Below are positions 51,105 through 60,682 of a stretch of 64,000 nt of DNA, one piece after another (positions within the stretch are counted from its first letter, which is position 1; each line of letters opens with the position of its first letter). A program made the translations under genes and the position numbers. The notes beneath the pieces are model-generated. The model ran no database searches and was not told the origin of the DNA. It worked only from the letters and a program-made list of their open reading frames with translations. This stretch comes from Chakrabartia godavariana (GTDB taxonomy: Bacteria > Pseudomonadota > Alphaproteobacteria > Sphingomonadales > Sphingomonadaceae), in assembly GCA_005518185.1 (NCBI GenBank), contig RKSN01000002.1, forward strand, positions 662,352 to 726,351, read 5' to 3'.

Positions 51105-52703
51105 ATGAATGCCGCATTTGCCATAGTTGATCTGTTCGCCGGTCCGGGGGGACTTGCCGAAGGCTTTTCAGCTTATGAAACCGGCGAAGGAATGCGGCCG
51201 TTCTCCGTCCGGCTGTCAGTCGAAAAGGAGAAATCGGCACATCAGACATTGTCGTTCCGTGCATTCCTGCGTCAGTTCGGCGCGTGTTTTCCGCAGGAAT
51301 ACTATGACTGGCTCAACAATGGCGGTGCAGAACCGGACTGGCAGGCACTTTACCCTGCCCAGTGGAAGGCAGCGAGAGAAGAGGCGCTCTGCCTGACCCT
51401 GGGCGATGAAACTGCCGGCAGGATCATTTCCCGACGGATCGAGGATATCCGAAAGACACACGGGCGCAATACCGTCCTGATCGGCGGCCCTCCCTGCCAG
51501 GCCTATTCGCTTGTCGGCCGGGCGAGAAACCGAGGCATCGCCGACTACGATGCGGCGCAGGATCACCGGCACTTCCTCTACCGGGAATACATCCGGATAA
51601 TCAGCCAGCTCGAGCCCGCTGCCTTCGTCATGGAAAACGTGAAGGGCATGCTTTCGTCGACGGTCGACGGTGTCCGGATGTTCGATCTCATCACCGCCGA
51701 CCTGAAGACACCGCCCGGAACGGAGGGTTACGAACTCTTCGCCTTTGCCGCAAAGGGCTCCGGTTGTCTGGCGAAGGGGCAGCGGCCCGCCGATTTCGTG
51801 GTGCGCGCCGAAGAGCTCGGGGTGCCCCAGGCACGCCATCGCGTGATCATCATCGGCCTCCGCCGCGACATCGCAAACGAGCTTGAGCGCGCAAACCAGC
51901 GCCTTGAACGGCCCGTTCATCCCAAGGCAACGGTCGCACACGTCCTGGACGGCATGGCCTGCCTGCGCAGCGGGATCAGCCGCGGCCCCGACTCGCCCGA
52001 TGCTTGGCGGGAGGCAATCGAGCGGGCCTGCCGCGAGCTTGCGGAACTGGAGACCGGTCTGCCTCCTGACGCACGCACTGCGTTCTTCGACAACATTGCC
52101 GCAACCAAGGCCATGGCGGGAGACAGAGCCGCGCTTGCGAGGCGGGCCAGCACCCCGAACGGCATCGGCAATGCCTGCCCGCCCGCCTTGGCTGACTGGC
52201 TGAAGGATGACCGTCTGCATGTGCTGCCCGACCACGAAACGCGGGGGCATATGCCGGCGGACCTCGCCCGCTACCTGTTTGCGGCAGCATGGGCGGCCAG
52301 CACCGGCCAGTCACCCAAAGCTTCCTCCTTCCCGGCAGCCTTGGCACCCGATCACCGCAACTGGGATAGCGGCAAGTTTGCGGACCGGTTCAGGGTCCAG
52401 CTGCGCGGACAGCCCTCGACGACCGTCACCAGCCACATTTCCAAGGACGGCCATTACTTCATTCATCCGGACCCGTCGCAATGTCGCAGCCTGACGGTGC
52501 GTGAAGCTGCGCGGCTCCAGACCTTCCCGGACAATTATGTGTTCCGGGGTAACAGGACCCAGCAGTTCGTGCAGGTCGGCAATGCCGTTCCGCCATTCCT
52601 TGCATGTCAGATCGCGGAAACACTTTGGGGTGTACTTGCCAAGTTTGGCACTGGCATCGGTGCTCCTGCAAAGGCACCAGCGTCAATCAAGGAAATTGCC
52701 TGA
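51105..52703 (+). CDS. DNA C5-cytosine methyltransferase, first gene of the defence operon
   Basis: A 532-residue enzyme. Motif I is IVDLFAGPGGLAEGF (residues 7-21), catalytic motif IV LIGGPPCQAYSLVGRAR with Cys131, motif VI FVMENVKGM (Glu177), motif VIII LGVPQARHRVIIIGL and motif X QVGNAVPPFLACQIAE. An insert of about 85 residues separates motif I from motif IV, longer than in solitary Dcm. The target-recognition region lies between motifs VIII and IX; its target is unknown. It probably marks self DNA for the downstream ATPases and nuclease. The MORC-like gene starts 2 bp after its stop. Confidence 0.95.
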   Translation: MNAAFAIVDLFAGPGGLAEGFSAYETGEGMRPFSVRLSVEKEKSAHQTLSFRAFLRQFGACFPQEYYDWLNNGGAEPDWQALYPAQWKAAREEALCLTLGDETAGRIISRRIEDIRKTHGRNTVLIGGPPCQAYSLVGRARNRGIADYDAAQDHRHFLYREYIRIISQLEPAAFVMENVKGMLSSTVDGVRMFDLITADLKTPPGTEGYELFAFAAKGSGCLAKGQRPADFVVRAEELGVPQARHRVIIIGLRRDIANELERANQRLERPVHPKATVAHVLDGMACLRSGISRGPDSPDAWREAIERACRELAELETGLPPDARTAFFDNIAATKAMAGDRAALARRASTPNGIGNACPPALADWLKDDRLHVLPDHETRGHMPADLARYLFAAAWAASTGQSPKASSFPAALAPDHRNWDSGKFADRFRVQLRGQPSTTVTSHISKDGHYFIHPDPSQCRSLTVREAARLQTFPDNYVFRGNRTQQFVQVGNAVPPFLACQIAETLWGVLAKFGTGIGAPAKAPASIKEIA

Positions 52704-52705
52704 CA

Positions 52706-54205
52706 ATGGCCGGGACGCCTGATCCAGCCGGTGTCAGAACCAAAGAGGTTCCGCCGCACGCGTCCATGCTCATCGAGAGCATGCGCGATATCGGGTATTC
52801 CCTCGAAACCGCGCTGGCTGACATCATAGACAACTCTATTACCGCCAAAGCTCGTTCGATCAGGCTTCTGGCGGACACAACCAGCGCTCAGCCGAGCCTC
52901 GCGATTGTTGATGACGGCGAAGGCATGAGCGAGGACGAGCTCCTCGCAGCCATGAGACCCGGTAGCCGCAACCCACTCGACACCAGGGACAAGGAGGATC
53001 TGGGTCGATTTGGGCTTGGTTTGAAAACAGCCTCGTTTTCCCAGTGTCGCAAGCTCACCGTGGCATCGCGCAAAGATGGCGTCACATCCTGCGCACGCTG
53101 GGATCTGGACAAAGTGGCGCAGACCAACCAGTGGCTGGTCGAATTGCTGGATGAACCATCGTCGATTCCATGGATCGACGAACTCGGGATTTCCGGAACT
53201 CTTGTCGTTTGGGAAAAGCTCGACCGTCTGGTGGAAGGCGAGGCCAGCGATGCGCGCTCCGCTTTCGTGTCACGGATAGACGACGCTTCCGAACACCTTG
53301 AGCTTGTTTTTCACCGCTTTCTGGCAGGCGAAAGGGGAATCAAGAAGATAGCCCTCGAGCTCAACGGGCGAGCACTTGAACCTTTCGACCCCTTTCACAG
53401 CACCCATCCTGCAACACAGGCCGGCCCCGTGGAGAAGATCAAGTCGGGGGGGCAGGAGGTGGAGGTGCAAGCTTTCACGCTGCCTCATCACAAAAAGGAC
53501 CCGGAGGGTTGGGAGAGATTCGCCGGAAAGGCGGGATATCTCAAGAATCAGGGCTTCTATGTCTATCGTGGCAAACGTCTGATCATCCACGGGACTTGGT
53601 TTGGCTTGGCCCGGCAGAAAGAACTGACCAAGCTGGCGCGCGTCAGGATCGACATGCCTAACGGGATGGACGCCGAATGGAAAATCGACGTCAAGAAGGC
53701 TTCTGCGCAACCACCGTACCATGTCCGCGAGCGGTTGCGCCGGATCATAGAAACGATCGGTGCCACATCCCGCCGGGTCTACACTGCAAGAGGGCGCCGT
53801 CTGGCCAGCGACAGCCGCTTGCCGATCTGGCAGCGTAGGCAGCATGGCAACGAGATTTCCTATTGCCTCAACCCGGATCACCCGGCCTTTGTCGACTTCA
53901 AGAACCAGCTGCCGGATGATCTGAAGACTGGCTTTGAGCGCATTCTGGAAATCGCAGCTTCCTCCATGCCAGTGGATGCCCTTTTCGCTGATATCAGCGC
54001 CAGCCCTTCCCATGTTTCAGGCGCACAGCTTGCGGAAGACACTCTGAAACATCTTGTTGAAACGACATTTGCAGCGCTGACTTCCTCAGGTGTTAACCCC
54101 GATGACGCATTGGAGATGATGCGCGTCACGGACCCGTTCCGCGAGAACTGGGAAACGGCATCGGTTTGGCTGCAGACAAAGGTGGACGATTGCGGGGATG
54201 AATGA
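52706..54205 (+). CDS. MORC/MutL/Hsp90-like GHKL ATPase of the defence operon
   Basis: A 499-residue protein from ATG at 52706. The ATP-binding Bergerat fold has the N box ETALADIIDNSITAKA (residues 34-49, Glu34, Asp39, Asn43), G1 VDDGEGMSE (69-77) and G2 LGRFGLGLKTASFSQ (99-113). The middle third contains a GHKL second domain with VYRGKRLIIHGTWFGL and KLARVRIDMP. The C-terminal 120 residues are helical, perhaps for dimerisation. GHKL ATPases close on ATP like a clamp. MORC relatives linked to restriction genes have been proposed as DNA-remodelling parts. It overlaps the Z1 gene by 8 bp. Confidence 0.92.
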   Translation: MAGTPDPAGVRTKEVPPHASMLIESMRDIGYSLETALADIIDNSITAKARSIRLLADTTSAQPSLAIVDDGEGMSEDELLAAMRPGSRNPLDTRDKEDLGRFGLGLKTASFSQCRKLTVASRKDGVTSCARWDLDKVAQTNQWLVELLDEPSSIPWIDELGISGTLVVWEKLDRLVEGEASDARSAFVSRIDDASEHLELVFHRFLAGERGIKKIALELNGRALEPFDPFHSTHPATQAGPVEKIKSGGQEVEVQAFTLPHHKKDPEGWERFAGKAGYLKNQGFYVYRGKRLIIHGTWFGLARQKELTKLARVRIDMPNGMDAEWKIDVKKASAQPPYHVRERLRRIIETIGATSRRVYTARGRRLASDSRLPIWQRRQHGNEISYCLNPDHPAFVDFKNQLPDDLKTGFERILEIAASSMPVDALFADISASPSHVSGAQLAEDTLKHLVETTFAALTSSGVNPDDALEMMRVTDPFRENWETASVWLQTKVDDCGDE

Positions 54206-56930
54206 CGGTCTGAAAATGCTCGAAACGATGGTAGGAGCGCAGCTTGCCAAGGAGCCGCTGCCATCTCCCGACCGCATCCGGGAATTGATCGGTCAGATCC
54301 GCCAGATTCCGCTATGCGCGGACGTCTCAGATGAGCAGGCGGAGGAACTGGCCCGCTCACTCGAAAATAGCCACGGCGTGTCGATGAAAATCGGATCGAT
54401 GCTGACGAGCAAGGACTATGTTCCATGGCTAGACGCCGCCCGGGCGGACATCACACCCTATTACTGGAACCGCTATCGTCAATTGCTGGCGGAAAAAGGC
54501 TTCTCCGGCGACGTTCTGGTCACCCTTGACGACGTGACCGACCGTATACTCAATCTCCTAGAGAACCCGGCAAAGACCGAAAGCTGGGACCGGCGCGGGA
54601 TGGTGGTCGGGCACGTCCAGTCAGGCAAGACGGCCAACTACACCGGGCTGATCTGCAAGGCCGCCGATGCCGGCTACCGTCTGATCATCGTCATTGCGGG
54701 CATTCACAACAATCTGCGCAACCAGACGCAGATGCGGATCGACGAAGGCTTTGTCGGCAGGGACAGCGCGAGGCTGCTCTCCAACCGGGACGATCCGGCC
54801 CAGCGTTTCATCGGGGTGGGCCGGTTCGACAAATCGCGCCGGCCGGTAACCTTCACCAACTCGATCAAGGATTTCAGCAAGACGCTCGCATCCGGCGTCG
54901 GCGTTCCGCTCGACAACCTGCGGGAGCCGGCGATCTTCGTGATCAAGAAGAACAGCTCGACGCTGAAGAACCTGATCTCGTGGCTGCAGGAGCACAACCA
55001 GCGGGCCGGAACTTCAGTGATCGACGCGCCCATGCTGCTGATCGACGACGAGGCGGACAACGCCTCGATCAATACCGCCAAGGGGCCGGACGAAGCGACC
55101 AGGATCAACGGCCAGATCCGCACCCTGCTCAAGCTGTTCGATCACAGCTGCTATGTCGGTTACACTGCCACGCCCTTTGCCAACATCTTCATCGACCCCG
55201 ACAGCGAGACGGAAATGCTGGGGGAGGATCTGTTCCCCCGGGATTTCATCGTCAGCCTGGACCCGCCGACCAACTACTTCGGTGCCAACCGGGTCTTTCT
55301 GGAAGACAGCGAAGCCATCCTCCGGCCGATCACGGACAATGGCGATCTGCTGCCGCTGAAGCACAAGAAGGATTTTGCGGTCACCGCCTTGCCGGCGAGC
55401 CTGGAAAAGGCGGTGCGGACATTCGTTGTCGCCCGGGCGATCCGGCTGGCCCGGGGGCAGCGCCGCAAGCATTGCTCCATGCTGGTCAACGCTTCGCGGT
55501 TTACCGACGTCCAGCGCCAGTTGCGAAACGAAGTTCATGCCTTGGTTGACAGGATCCGGGCCAGTATCCGCGTGAACGGAGCACTGCCGGAGGCGAAGGC
55601 TTTGCAGGATGCGGAAATCGCCGCGCTTCATGCAGTGTGGCTGGACGAGTATGCACCCGGCAGCGAGTTCGGCTGGAAGGACATCCAGCCGCTGCTGCTG
55701 GAGAGCATCGCGCCGGTTTCCGTGGTGGAGGTCAACAGCCGGTCCTCTGGCAACCTGAACTACAGCGATCACGAAGAGCACGGCCTGAACGTGATTGCAG
55801 TGGGCGGCTTCTCGCTTTCCCGCGGCCTCACGCTCGAAGGCCTCACAGTCAGCTACTTCCTGCGCAACTCGATGATGTACGACACGCTCATGCAGATGGG
55901 GCGCTGGTTCGGCTATCGTCCAGGCTATGACGATCTTTGCCGGGTCTGGATGCCGGAAGAGGCGGAGGGCTGGTACGCACATATCGCGGAATCCATTGAA
56001 GAGCTGCGCGACGAATTGCGCAGCATGGAGGCAGTGGGGGCGACACCGGAACAGTTCGGCCTGAAGGTCCGGAGCCATCCGGACACGCTGATTGTCACTG
56101 CCCGCAACAAGATGGGATCGGGCGAAAAGCTGGTCGTCTCGATCGGACTTGCCAACAAGTTTGCGGAAACCGCGATACTGAATCGCGATGCCGACAGTCT
56201 GCGTGCCAACCGGAATGCGGCCTCAGCGCTGGCAAGGGCGCTCGCGGCAGGCGGAAAGCCGTTAAGCTCTGCATCGGAGGTGACCGGCGGATTCCTAGTA
56301 TCGGATGTACCTGTCGGCCCGGTAAGGGATTTCATCGCGTCATTCGTGAACCACCCCGGCTCGCTGCTCACCGAAACGGGCCCTGTTTGCCAGCATATTG
56401 ATGACCGGGCAGAGACGGAACTCGCATCGTGGGATATTCTGTTCGCCAGCCTGAAGAAGCGTGAGGACAAAGGTCTTTCGGATGCTTCCCTCGGTGTGAC
56501 GATCAATTGTCCGCGCCGAAGTGCTGGTAAGGAAAGCACGGAAAGTACGTTGCGTGTCACCAACAAGCAGCGCGTTGCCTCCAGAGGGGTCGAAAAGACG
56601 GGTCTGACTGACGAGCAGGTGGAAGAGGCTGAGCGCGAGTATCGCGAGCGGGATGACGCCAGGCCGGCAAAGGACGGCGGGTGGAACTACCCTGACCGCA
56701 TCTACCGCGCGAAGCGCGACCGCCCCCTTCTCATCCTCCACATGCTCGCCATCGGCAGAGAAGACGACGATCTGCGACAGACAGAACCGGTGGTTGCATG
56801 GAGCATCAGCTTCCCCGGTACGGCGCTGGAAGAGAAGAAGGTTACCTATGTCGTGAACACGACCTGGGTCCGGGAGAATTTCAGCGAAGATCTCGAGGAG
56901 GAGGAAATGGGAGGCGACGATGATCGCTGA
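54198..56930 (+). CDS. Z1-domain ATPase of the defence operon
   Basis: A 910-residue protein. Walker A is GMVVGHVQSGKTANYTGL (residues 134-151), Walker B MLLIDDEADNASIN (279-292), motif III-like CYVGYTATPFANIF (318-331) and an arginine-rich motif VI LMQMGRWFGYRPGYDDL (about 562-578). These are superfamily-2-like ATPase motifs flanking the Z1 domain (central), found next to MORC-type ATPases and restriction genes. The last 250 residues form an acidic accessory region ending in a run of Glu and Asp. A DNA-translocase or clamp-loading role is inferred. It overlaps the next gene by 11 bp. Confidence 0.92.
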   Translation: MNDGLKMLETMVGAQLAKEPLPSPDRIRELIGQIRQIPLCADVSDEQAEELARSLENSHGVSMKIGSMLTSKDYVPWLDAARADITPYYWNRYRQLLAEKGFSGDVLVTLDDVTDRILNLLENPAKTESWDRRGMVVGHVQSGKTANYTGLICKAADAGYRLIIVIAGIHNNLRNQTQMRIDEGFVGRDSARLLSNRDDPAQRFIGVGRFDKSRRPVTFTNSIKDFSKTLASGVGVPLDNLREPAIFVIKKNSSTLKNLISWLQEHNQRAGTSVIDAPMLLIDDEADNASINTAKGPDEATRINGQIRTLLKLFDHSCYVGYTATPFANIFIDPDSETEMLGEDLFPRDFIVSLDPPTNYFGANRVFLEDSEAILRPITDNGDLLPLKHKKDFAVTALPASLEKAVRTFVVARAIRLARGQRRKHCSMLVNASRFTDVQRQLRNEVHALVDRIRASIRVNGALPEAKALQDAEIAALHAVWLDEYAPGSEFGWKDIQPLLLESIAPVSVVEVNSRSSGNLNYSDHEEHGLNVIAVGGFSLSRGLTLEGLTVSYFLRNSMMYDTLMQMGRWFGYRPGYDDLCRVWMPEEAEGWYAHIAESIEELRDELRSMEAVGATPEQFGLKVRSHPDTLIVTARNKMGSGEKLVVSIGLANKFAETAILNRDADSLRANRNAASALARALAAGGKPLSSASEVTGGFLVSDVPVGPVRDFIASFVNHPGSLLTETGPVCQHIDDRAETELASWDILFASLKKREDKGLSDASLGVTINCPRRSAGKESTESTLRVTNKQRVASRGVEKTGLTDEQVEEAEREYRERDDARPAKDGGWNYPDRIYRAKRDRPLLILHMLAIGREDDDLRQTEPVVAWSISFPGTALEEKKVTYVVNTTWVRENFSEDLEEEEMGGDDDR

Positions 56931-57918
56931 CGATCCCTGGACCGGCCTTGAACCGCCCGCATCGGCCGAAATCATCAATGCGAAACGTGTCGACGGGAAA
57001 CATCCGTGGAACTTCTTCTGGGCCCGCAGCGTCGACAGGAAATGTCTGCTCATCCTGCAGTGCAGTGCTGCTTCCGCACCGAAAGGAAAGCTGCCGAAGC
57101 TCAAGGGCATAGAAGTCGCGCTTTCGGAGCCCGAGACCGGCGGCAGCGTGATGGTTTCGCTCAAGCTGACCGACAACCAGCATCGGGACATTTTCCACCG
57201 CCTCTGCCTCGACATTGTGCAGGCCGCCTCCGCAGCACGGTCGGAGAGCGAGGCAGGAGAGACCTTCCTTGCACGCACCTGGCGGTGGCATCACCTGCTC
57301 CGGGGCGGCAGTGACAGCCGTCTGTCCGCTGAGGAGCAGAAGGGTTTGATCGGCGAGCTTCTGGTGCTCGAGCGTTACCTCATTCCTCTTTTCGGTCCGG
57401 CGGATGCAACAGGCGCGTGGGTGGGCCCGACAGGATCGCCCAAGGACTTCGAATGCGGCCGGACAGCGATCGAAGCGAAGGCAAGGCGAGGCGCGGCTCG
57501 TCCCTACGTGGCGATCTCGTCCGAACATCAGCTGGATGCCAGTGGCTGCGATGTCCTGTTTATGTACGTCGTCGAACTGGACGCGGCTCCGGAGGACGCA
57601 GCTTCCGCATTCACCCTCACGGATGTGGCATGCCGGATAGCGGACAGGATTGCAGCGGAAGCACCGGCGGTTCTGGAACGCTTCGAAGGCCAGCTAGTCG
57701 CCGCAGGTTTTTCCCGGGACGACGACTATTCTTCATTCCGCTGGATATCCGGCCCGCACCGGTTCCTGCACGTAGTGGAAGATTTTCCAGGCATCACGCC
57801 CGCGATGTTCAAATCCGGCGTCGAACGCGTCCGCTATGATCTCTCGCTGGTGGAGTGCGAGCAATTCAGGGTCGATGACGACTTCGTTCGCGACATGCTG
57901 AAGGGTGGCGGGCAATGA
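56920..57918 (+). CDS. PD-(D/E)XK nuclease-like protein (DUF4420 type) of the defence operon
   Basis: A 332-residue protein. The nuclease core reads GLIGELLVLERYL (Glu146), GSPKDFECGRTAIEAKARRG (Asp176, Glu185, Lys187) and then RPYVAISSEHQLD, giving a full E...D...E-x-K set. The N-terminal 130 residues are a beta-rich domain with WNFFWARSVDRKCLLILQ. It is the only evident endonuclease in the operon and the likely effector that cuts unmethylated DNA. It overlaps its upstream neighbour by 11 bp and its downstream one by 4 bp. Confidence 0.88.
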   Translation: MIADDPWTGLEPPASAEIINAKRVDGKHPWNFFWARSVDRKCLLILQCSAASAPKGKLPKLKGIEVALSEPETGGSVMVSLKLTDNQHRDIFHRLCLDIVQAASAARSESEAGETFLARTWRWHHLLRGGSDSRLSAEEQKGLIGELLVLERYLIPLFGPADATGAWVGPTGSPKDFECGRTAIEAKARRGAARPYVAISSEHQLDASGCDVLFMYVVELDAAPEDAASAFTLTDVACRIADRIAAEAPAVLERFEGQLVAAGFSRDDDYSSFRWISGPHRFLHVVEDFPGITPAMFKSGVERVRYDLSLVECEQFRVDDDFVRDMLKGGGQ

Positions 57919-59993
57919 CGATCAGCCTCGAGGAATTTCACCATGACTTCTTTCAGGAGGTCATGTCATCCGCGGACGTCGACGGTCTGTACGCGGAAGA
58001 CGCATTCTTCGAGCTGTTCTGCGATTACCTAGCCGAGGCAGGGGAGTTCGACGCGGCAGACCGGGCATCCTATTGTCCGCCGTCAGGGGGAATCCGGGTT
58101 GACGGCTACGCTGGTGATCCAGCGCAGAGCGGCGGAACCCTGAGCCTCATCATACTGGATTTCAATCAGGCTCCGGATTTAGCGCGGCTGACCCAGACGG
58201 ATATGAATGCAATATTCAAGCGCCTGGAGAACTTCCTGACCAAGTCGCTGGATTCCAGGTTCAGGAACGGCCTCGAAGAGAGCAGCGCGGCATTCGGCCT
58301 TGCAGACCTGATTGCAGCGCGATGGCCTTCGACCTCGAAGATCCGACTTTTCCTTGTCAGCAATCGACAGCTCAGCGCCAAGGTCGATGGTCGCGAAGCA
58401 GGAGACGTCGATGGACGCCATGTGTCCTATTCGGTTTGGGACATAGAGCGCCTTCATCGCTTTGCTGCAGCCGGGTTCGGACGCGAGGAGATCGTCATCG
58501 ATCTTGAAGCCGACTACGGCGGCCCAATCCCGCTTTTGCCGGCCCACATGGGAGAGGCAGATTACAAAGCCTTTCTGGCAGTCGTTCCCGGAACCCAGCT
58601 TGCTGAGATCTACGACCGCTGGGGGTCACGTCTGCTCGAACAGAACGTGCGCGTGTTTCTCCAGGCCAGGGGGGGCGTGAACAAGGGGATCCGCAATACT
58701 ATCGACAACGATCCGGACATGTTCTTTGCCTACAACAACGGCATCACGGCTACGGCCGAAGGCATAACTACGCGCGTGTCCGAAGGCGGCCTGCTGCTGA
58801 CTGGTTTGCGAAATCTCCAGATCGTGAACGGTGGCCAGACTACGGCATCGATCCACGCAGCGAAGCGGCGGAACGCGGATCTTTCGAAGGTCTTCGTCCA
58901 GATGAAGCTCTCGATCGTGCCGCCGGAGAAGGCGATAGATATCGTCCCGAAGATCTCGGAATTTGCCAACAGCCAGAACCGCGTGAATGCCGCAGATTTC
59001 TTTGCAAACCATCCCTTCCATGTGCGGCTCGAAGAATTCTCCCGAAGAATATTCGCGCCATCGCCGGACGGCACGTTCCGCGAGTCAAAATGGTACTACG
59101 AACGGGCGAGAGGCCAGTATCAGGATGCCCGCGGGCTCCTGACACCCGCCCAGCGCAAGAAGTTCGATCTGGAGTATCCCAAATCGCAGCTGATATCGAA
59201 AACTGACCTTGCCAAGTACCTCAACGTCTGGCGCGGTCACCCCGATACTGTCAGCAAAGGTGCCCAAAAAAACTTCGCGAATTTCGCCGGGACAATCGGC
59301 AGTGAGTGGAAGAAGCAGCCCGATGCATTCAACGAAGAATTTTATCGCCAGGCTGTCGCGAAGGCGCTGATCTTCCGGGCCACGGAAGAGATTGTCACCG
59401 AGCAGTCATGGTATCAGGGTGGCTATCGGGCAAATGTTGTCGCCTATGCCATCGCGAAGATGAGCCACGACTGCGAACAACGCGAGGAATTCGTCGACTA
59501 CGATAGCATCTGGCGAGCTCAGGAGATTTCGGAGGAAATGGGGGCTGCTCTCGCACTGGTGGCGGAAGCCGTGCACGAAGTGCTTGTGTCCCCGCCGACT
59601 GGCATCAGCAACGTCACGGAATGGGCAAAGCAGCAAGCCTGCTGGGCAAGGGTCAAGGCCTTGGAGATTGACTGGCCGGAGGCGTGGCTAGGCGAACTGA
59701 TCGGGAAGGAAAGAATCAAGGAAGGAAAGCGGGCGGGCATCAAGGACCAGAAGCTGCTCAACGGAATTGAAGCTCAGTCAGTCGTGGTTTCAGCAGGTGG
59801 GCAATTGTGGGCGCAGTTGAGTGCATGGGGGCAATCCCGAAAGCTCCTCTCCCCGACCGAGCTCGGCATATTGCGGGTGGCGGCATCGGCGCCGATGAAA
59901 ATTCCGTCTGAAAAGCAATGCCTTAAGGTCATCGAGTCGCTGCGGAAGCTCCGAGCGGAAGGTTGCCCGATTGGCTCAGAAATCGCGCTTTGA
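57915..59993 (+). CDS. AIPR-family abortive-infection protein of the defence operon
   Basis: A 692-residue protein with the AIPR core: FFAYNNGITATAEGI, RNLQIVNGGQTTASIHAAKR, KLSIVPPEKAIDIVPKISEF and ANSQNRVNAADFFANHPFHV (about residues 270-375). The family is named after phage-resistance genes. The N-terminal 230 residues look like a Rossmann-type or nuclease-like fold (GGTLSLIILDFNQAPDLARL). The C-terminal part is helical. A catalytic site is not certain by eye. It may sense the phage or be the abortive effector. It overlaps the nuclease gene by 4 bp and ends the operon. Confidence 0.9.
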   Translation: MTISLEEFHHDFFQEVMSSADVDGLYAEDAFFELFCDYLAEAGEFDAADRASYCPPSGGIRVDGYAGDPAQSGGTLSLIILDFNQAPDLARLTQTDMNAIFKRLENFLTKSLDSRFRNGLEESSAAFGLADLIAARWPSTSKIRLFLVSNRQLSAKVDGREAGDVDGRHVSYSVWDIERLHRFAAAGFGREEIVIDLEADYGGPIPLLPAHMGEADYKAFLAVVPGTQLAEIYDRWGSRLLEQNVRVFLQARGGVNKGIRNTIDNDPDMFFAYNNGITATAEGITTRVSEGGLLLTGLRNLQIVNGGQTTASIHAAKRRNADLSKVFVQMKLSIVPPEKAIDIVPKISEFANSQNRVNAADFFANHPFHVRLEEFSRRIFAPSPDGTFRESKWYYERARGQYQDARGLLTPAQRKKFDLEYPKSQLISKTDLAKYLNVWRGHPDTVSKGAQKNFANFAGTIGSEWKKQPDAFNEEFYRQAVAKALIFRATEEIVTEQSWYQGGYRANVVAYAIAKMSHDCEQREEFVDYDSIWRAQEISEEMGAALALVAEAVHEVLVSPPTGISNVTEWAKQQACWARVKALEIDWPEAWLGELIGKERIKEGKRAGIKDQKLLNGIEAQSVVVSAGGQLWAQLSAWGQSRKLLSPTELGILRVAASAPMKIPSEKQCLKVIESLRKLRAEGCPIGSEIAL

Positions 59994-60373
59994 TTGCCTA
60001 TGACATGCCCTCATTCGCCGGGAGCGTGCCAGCCTACGCTGCATCCTCGCATGGTTCGCAGTAAGGTCCGGAAACTAAACCGGTTTCCGATCCTAAAGCT
60101 GGGTACAGTGTAGAGCACACCGTACGCGACAAATCGCAGGTGAAATCCGGATCTAAACATCATTATATCAATGGCTTGTTGAGATTTTGAGAAAATGGCA
60201 GCTTCTCCGTCAAATCTGACTTGCCATCAGCCTCCGGCATACTCGCAAATCACATCAGGCAGATAGGCGAGGAAATCCGGCATCTTAAGCAGCCTTGACG
60301 GTCCCTCCGAACATAAGTAGAACAAACTTGCCTTTCGCAGTGTGTTCCAGGCTCCGCCAAAATGGAGTCCAGC
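59994..60373. other. 380-bp gene-free, AT-richer stretch with a 7-bp-arm dyad
   Basis: No convincing gene on either strand. A dyad CGGAAAC-TAAACCG-GTTTCCG at 60069-60089 lies about 76 bp after the AIPR stop and could be a terminator or operator. Further on, AT-rich sequence (60155-60180, including TTATATCAATGG) probably carries the promoter of the ribbon-helix-helix gene. Confidence 0.6.
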
Positions 60374-60682
60374 ATGACACGCAATGTTTCCATCCAGACC
60401 TATCTGCCCAAGCATGTCGCCGCTTGGGTTCAGAATGAAGCCACCCGCGCCAAGCAGAGCCGCAGCCAGTGGATCGGGGCCATCGTCACAGACCTGTTCC
60501 AGGGGCAAGAACTGCGCGAGGAGGCGAGGCAGAACGCCGAGTTCATCAAGCGCCGGCTGATCTTCATCATGTGCGCTCTCGATGGCCTTCTGCTTGCCCA
60601 TCCGGATGCCACGCTCAGGGCGAAAGTCCACGAAGCGCATAAACGGCAGCTCGACAAGCTTGCGCAGGAGCAGGGAGAATGA
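60374..60682 (+). CDS. Ribbon-helix-helix-like small protein
   Basis: A 102-residue protein from ATG at 60374. The N-terminal 40 residues (RNVSIQTYLPKHVAAWVQNE and ATRAKQSRSQWIGAIVTDLF) fit a strand-helix-helix CopG/Arc-type or mobilisation-accessory pattern. The rest is helical and charged. It overlaps the next gene by 4 bp (ATGA). A role in regulating or assisting excision is inferred from the position. The exact family is not recognised. Confidence 0.7.
   Translation: MTRNVSIQTYLPKHVAAWVQNEATRAKQSRSQWIGAIVTDLFQGQELREEARQNAEFIKRRLIFIMCALDGLLLAHPDATLRAKVHEAHKRQLDKLAQEQGE

Noticed and set aside
51105..59993. BREX, DISARM, Dnd or classical type I/III restriction system
   Set aside because: No PglZ, BrxL, DrmA/B, Dnd, HsdS/R or Res-type genes are present; the MORC and Z1 ATPases and AIPR define a different set.
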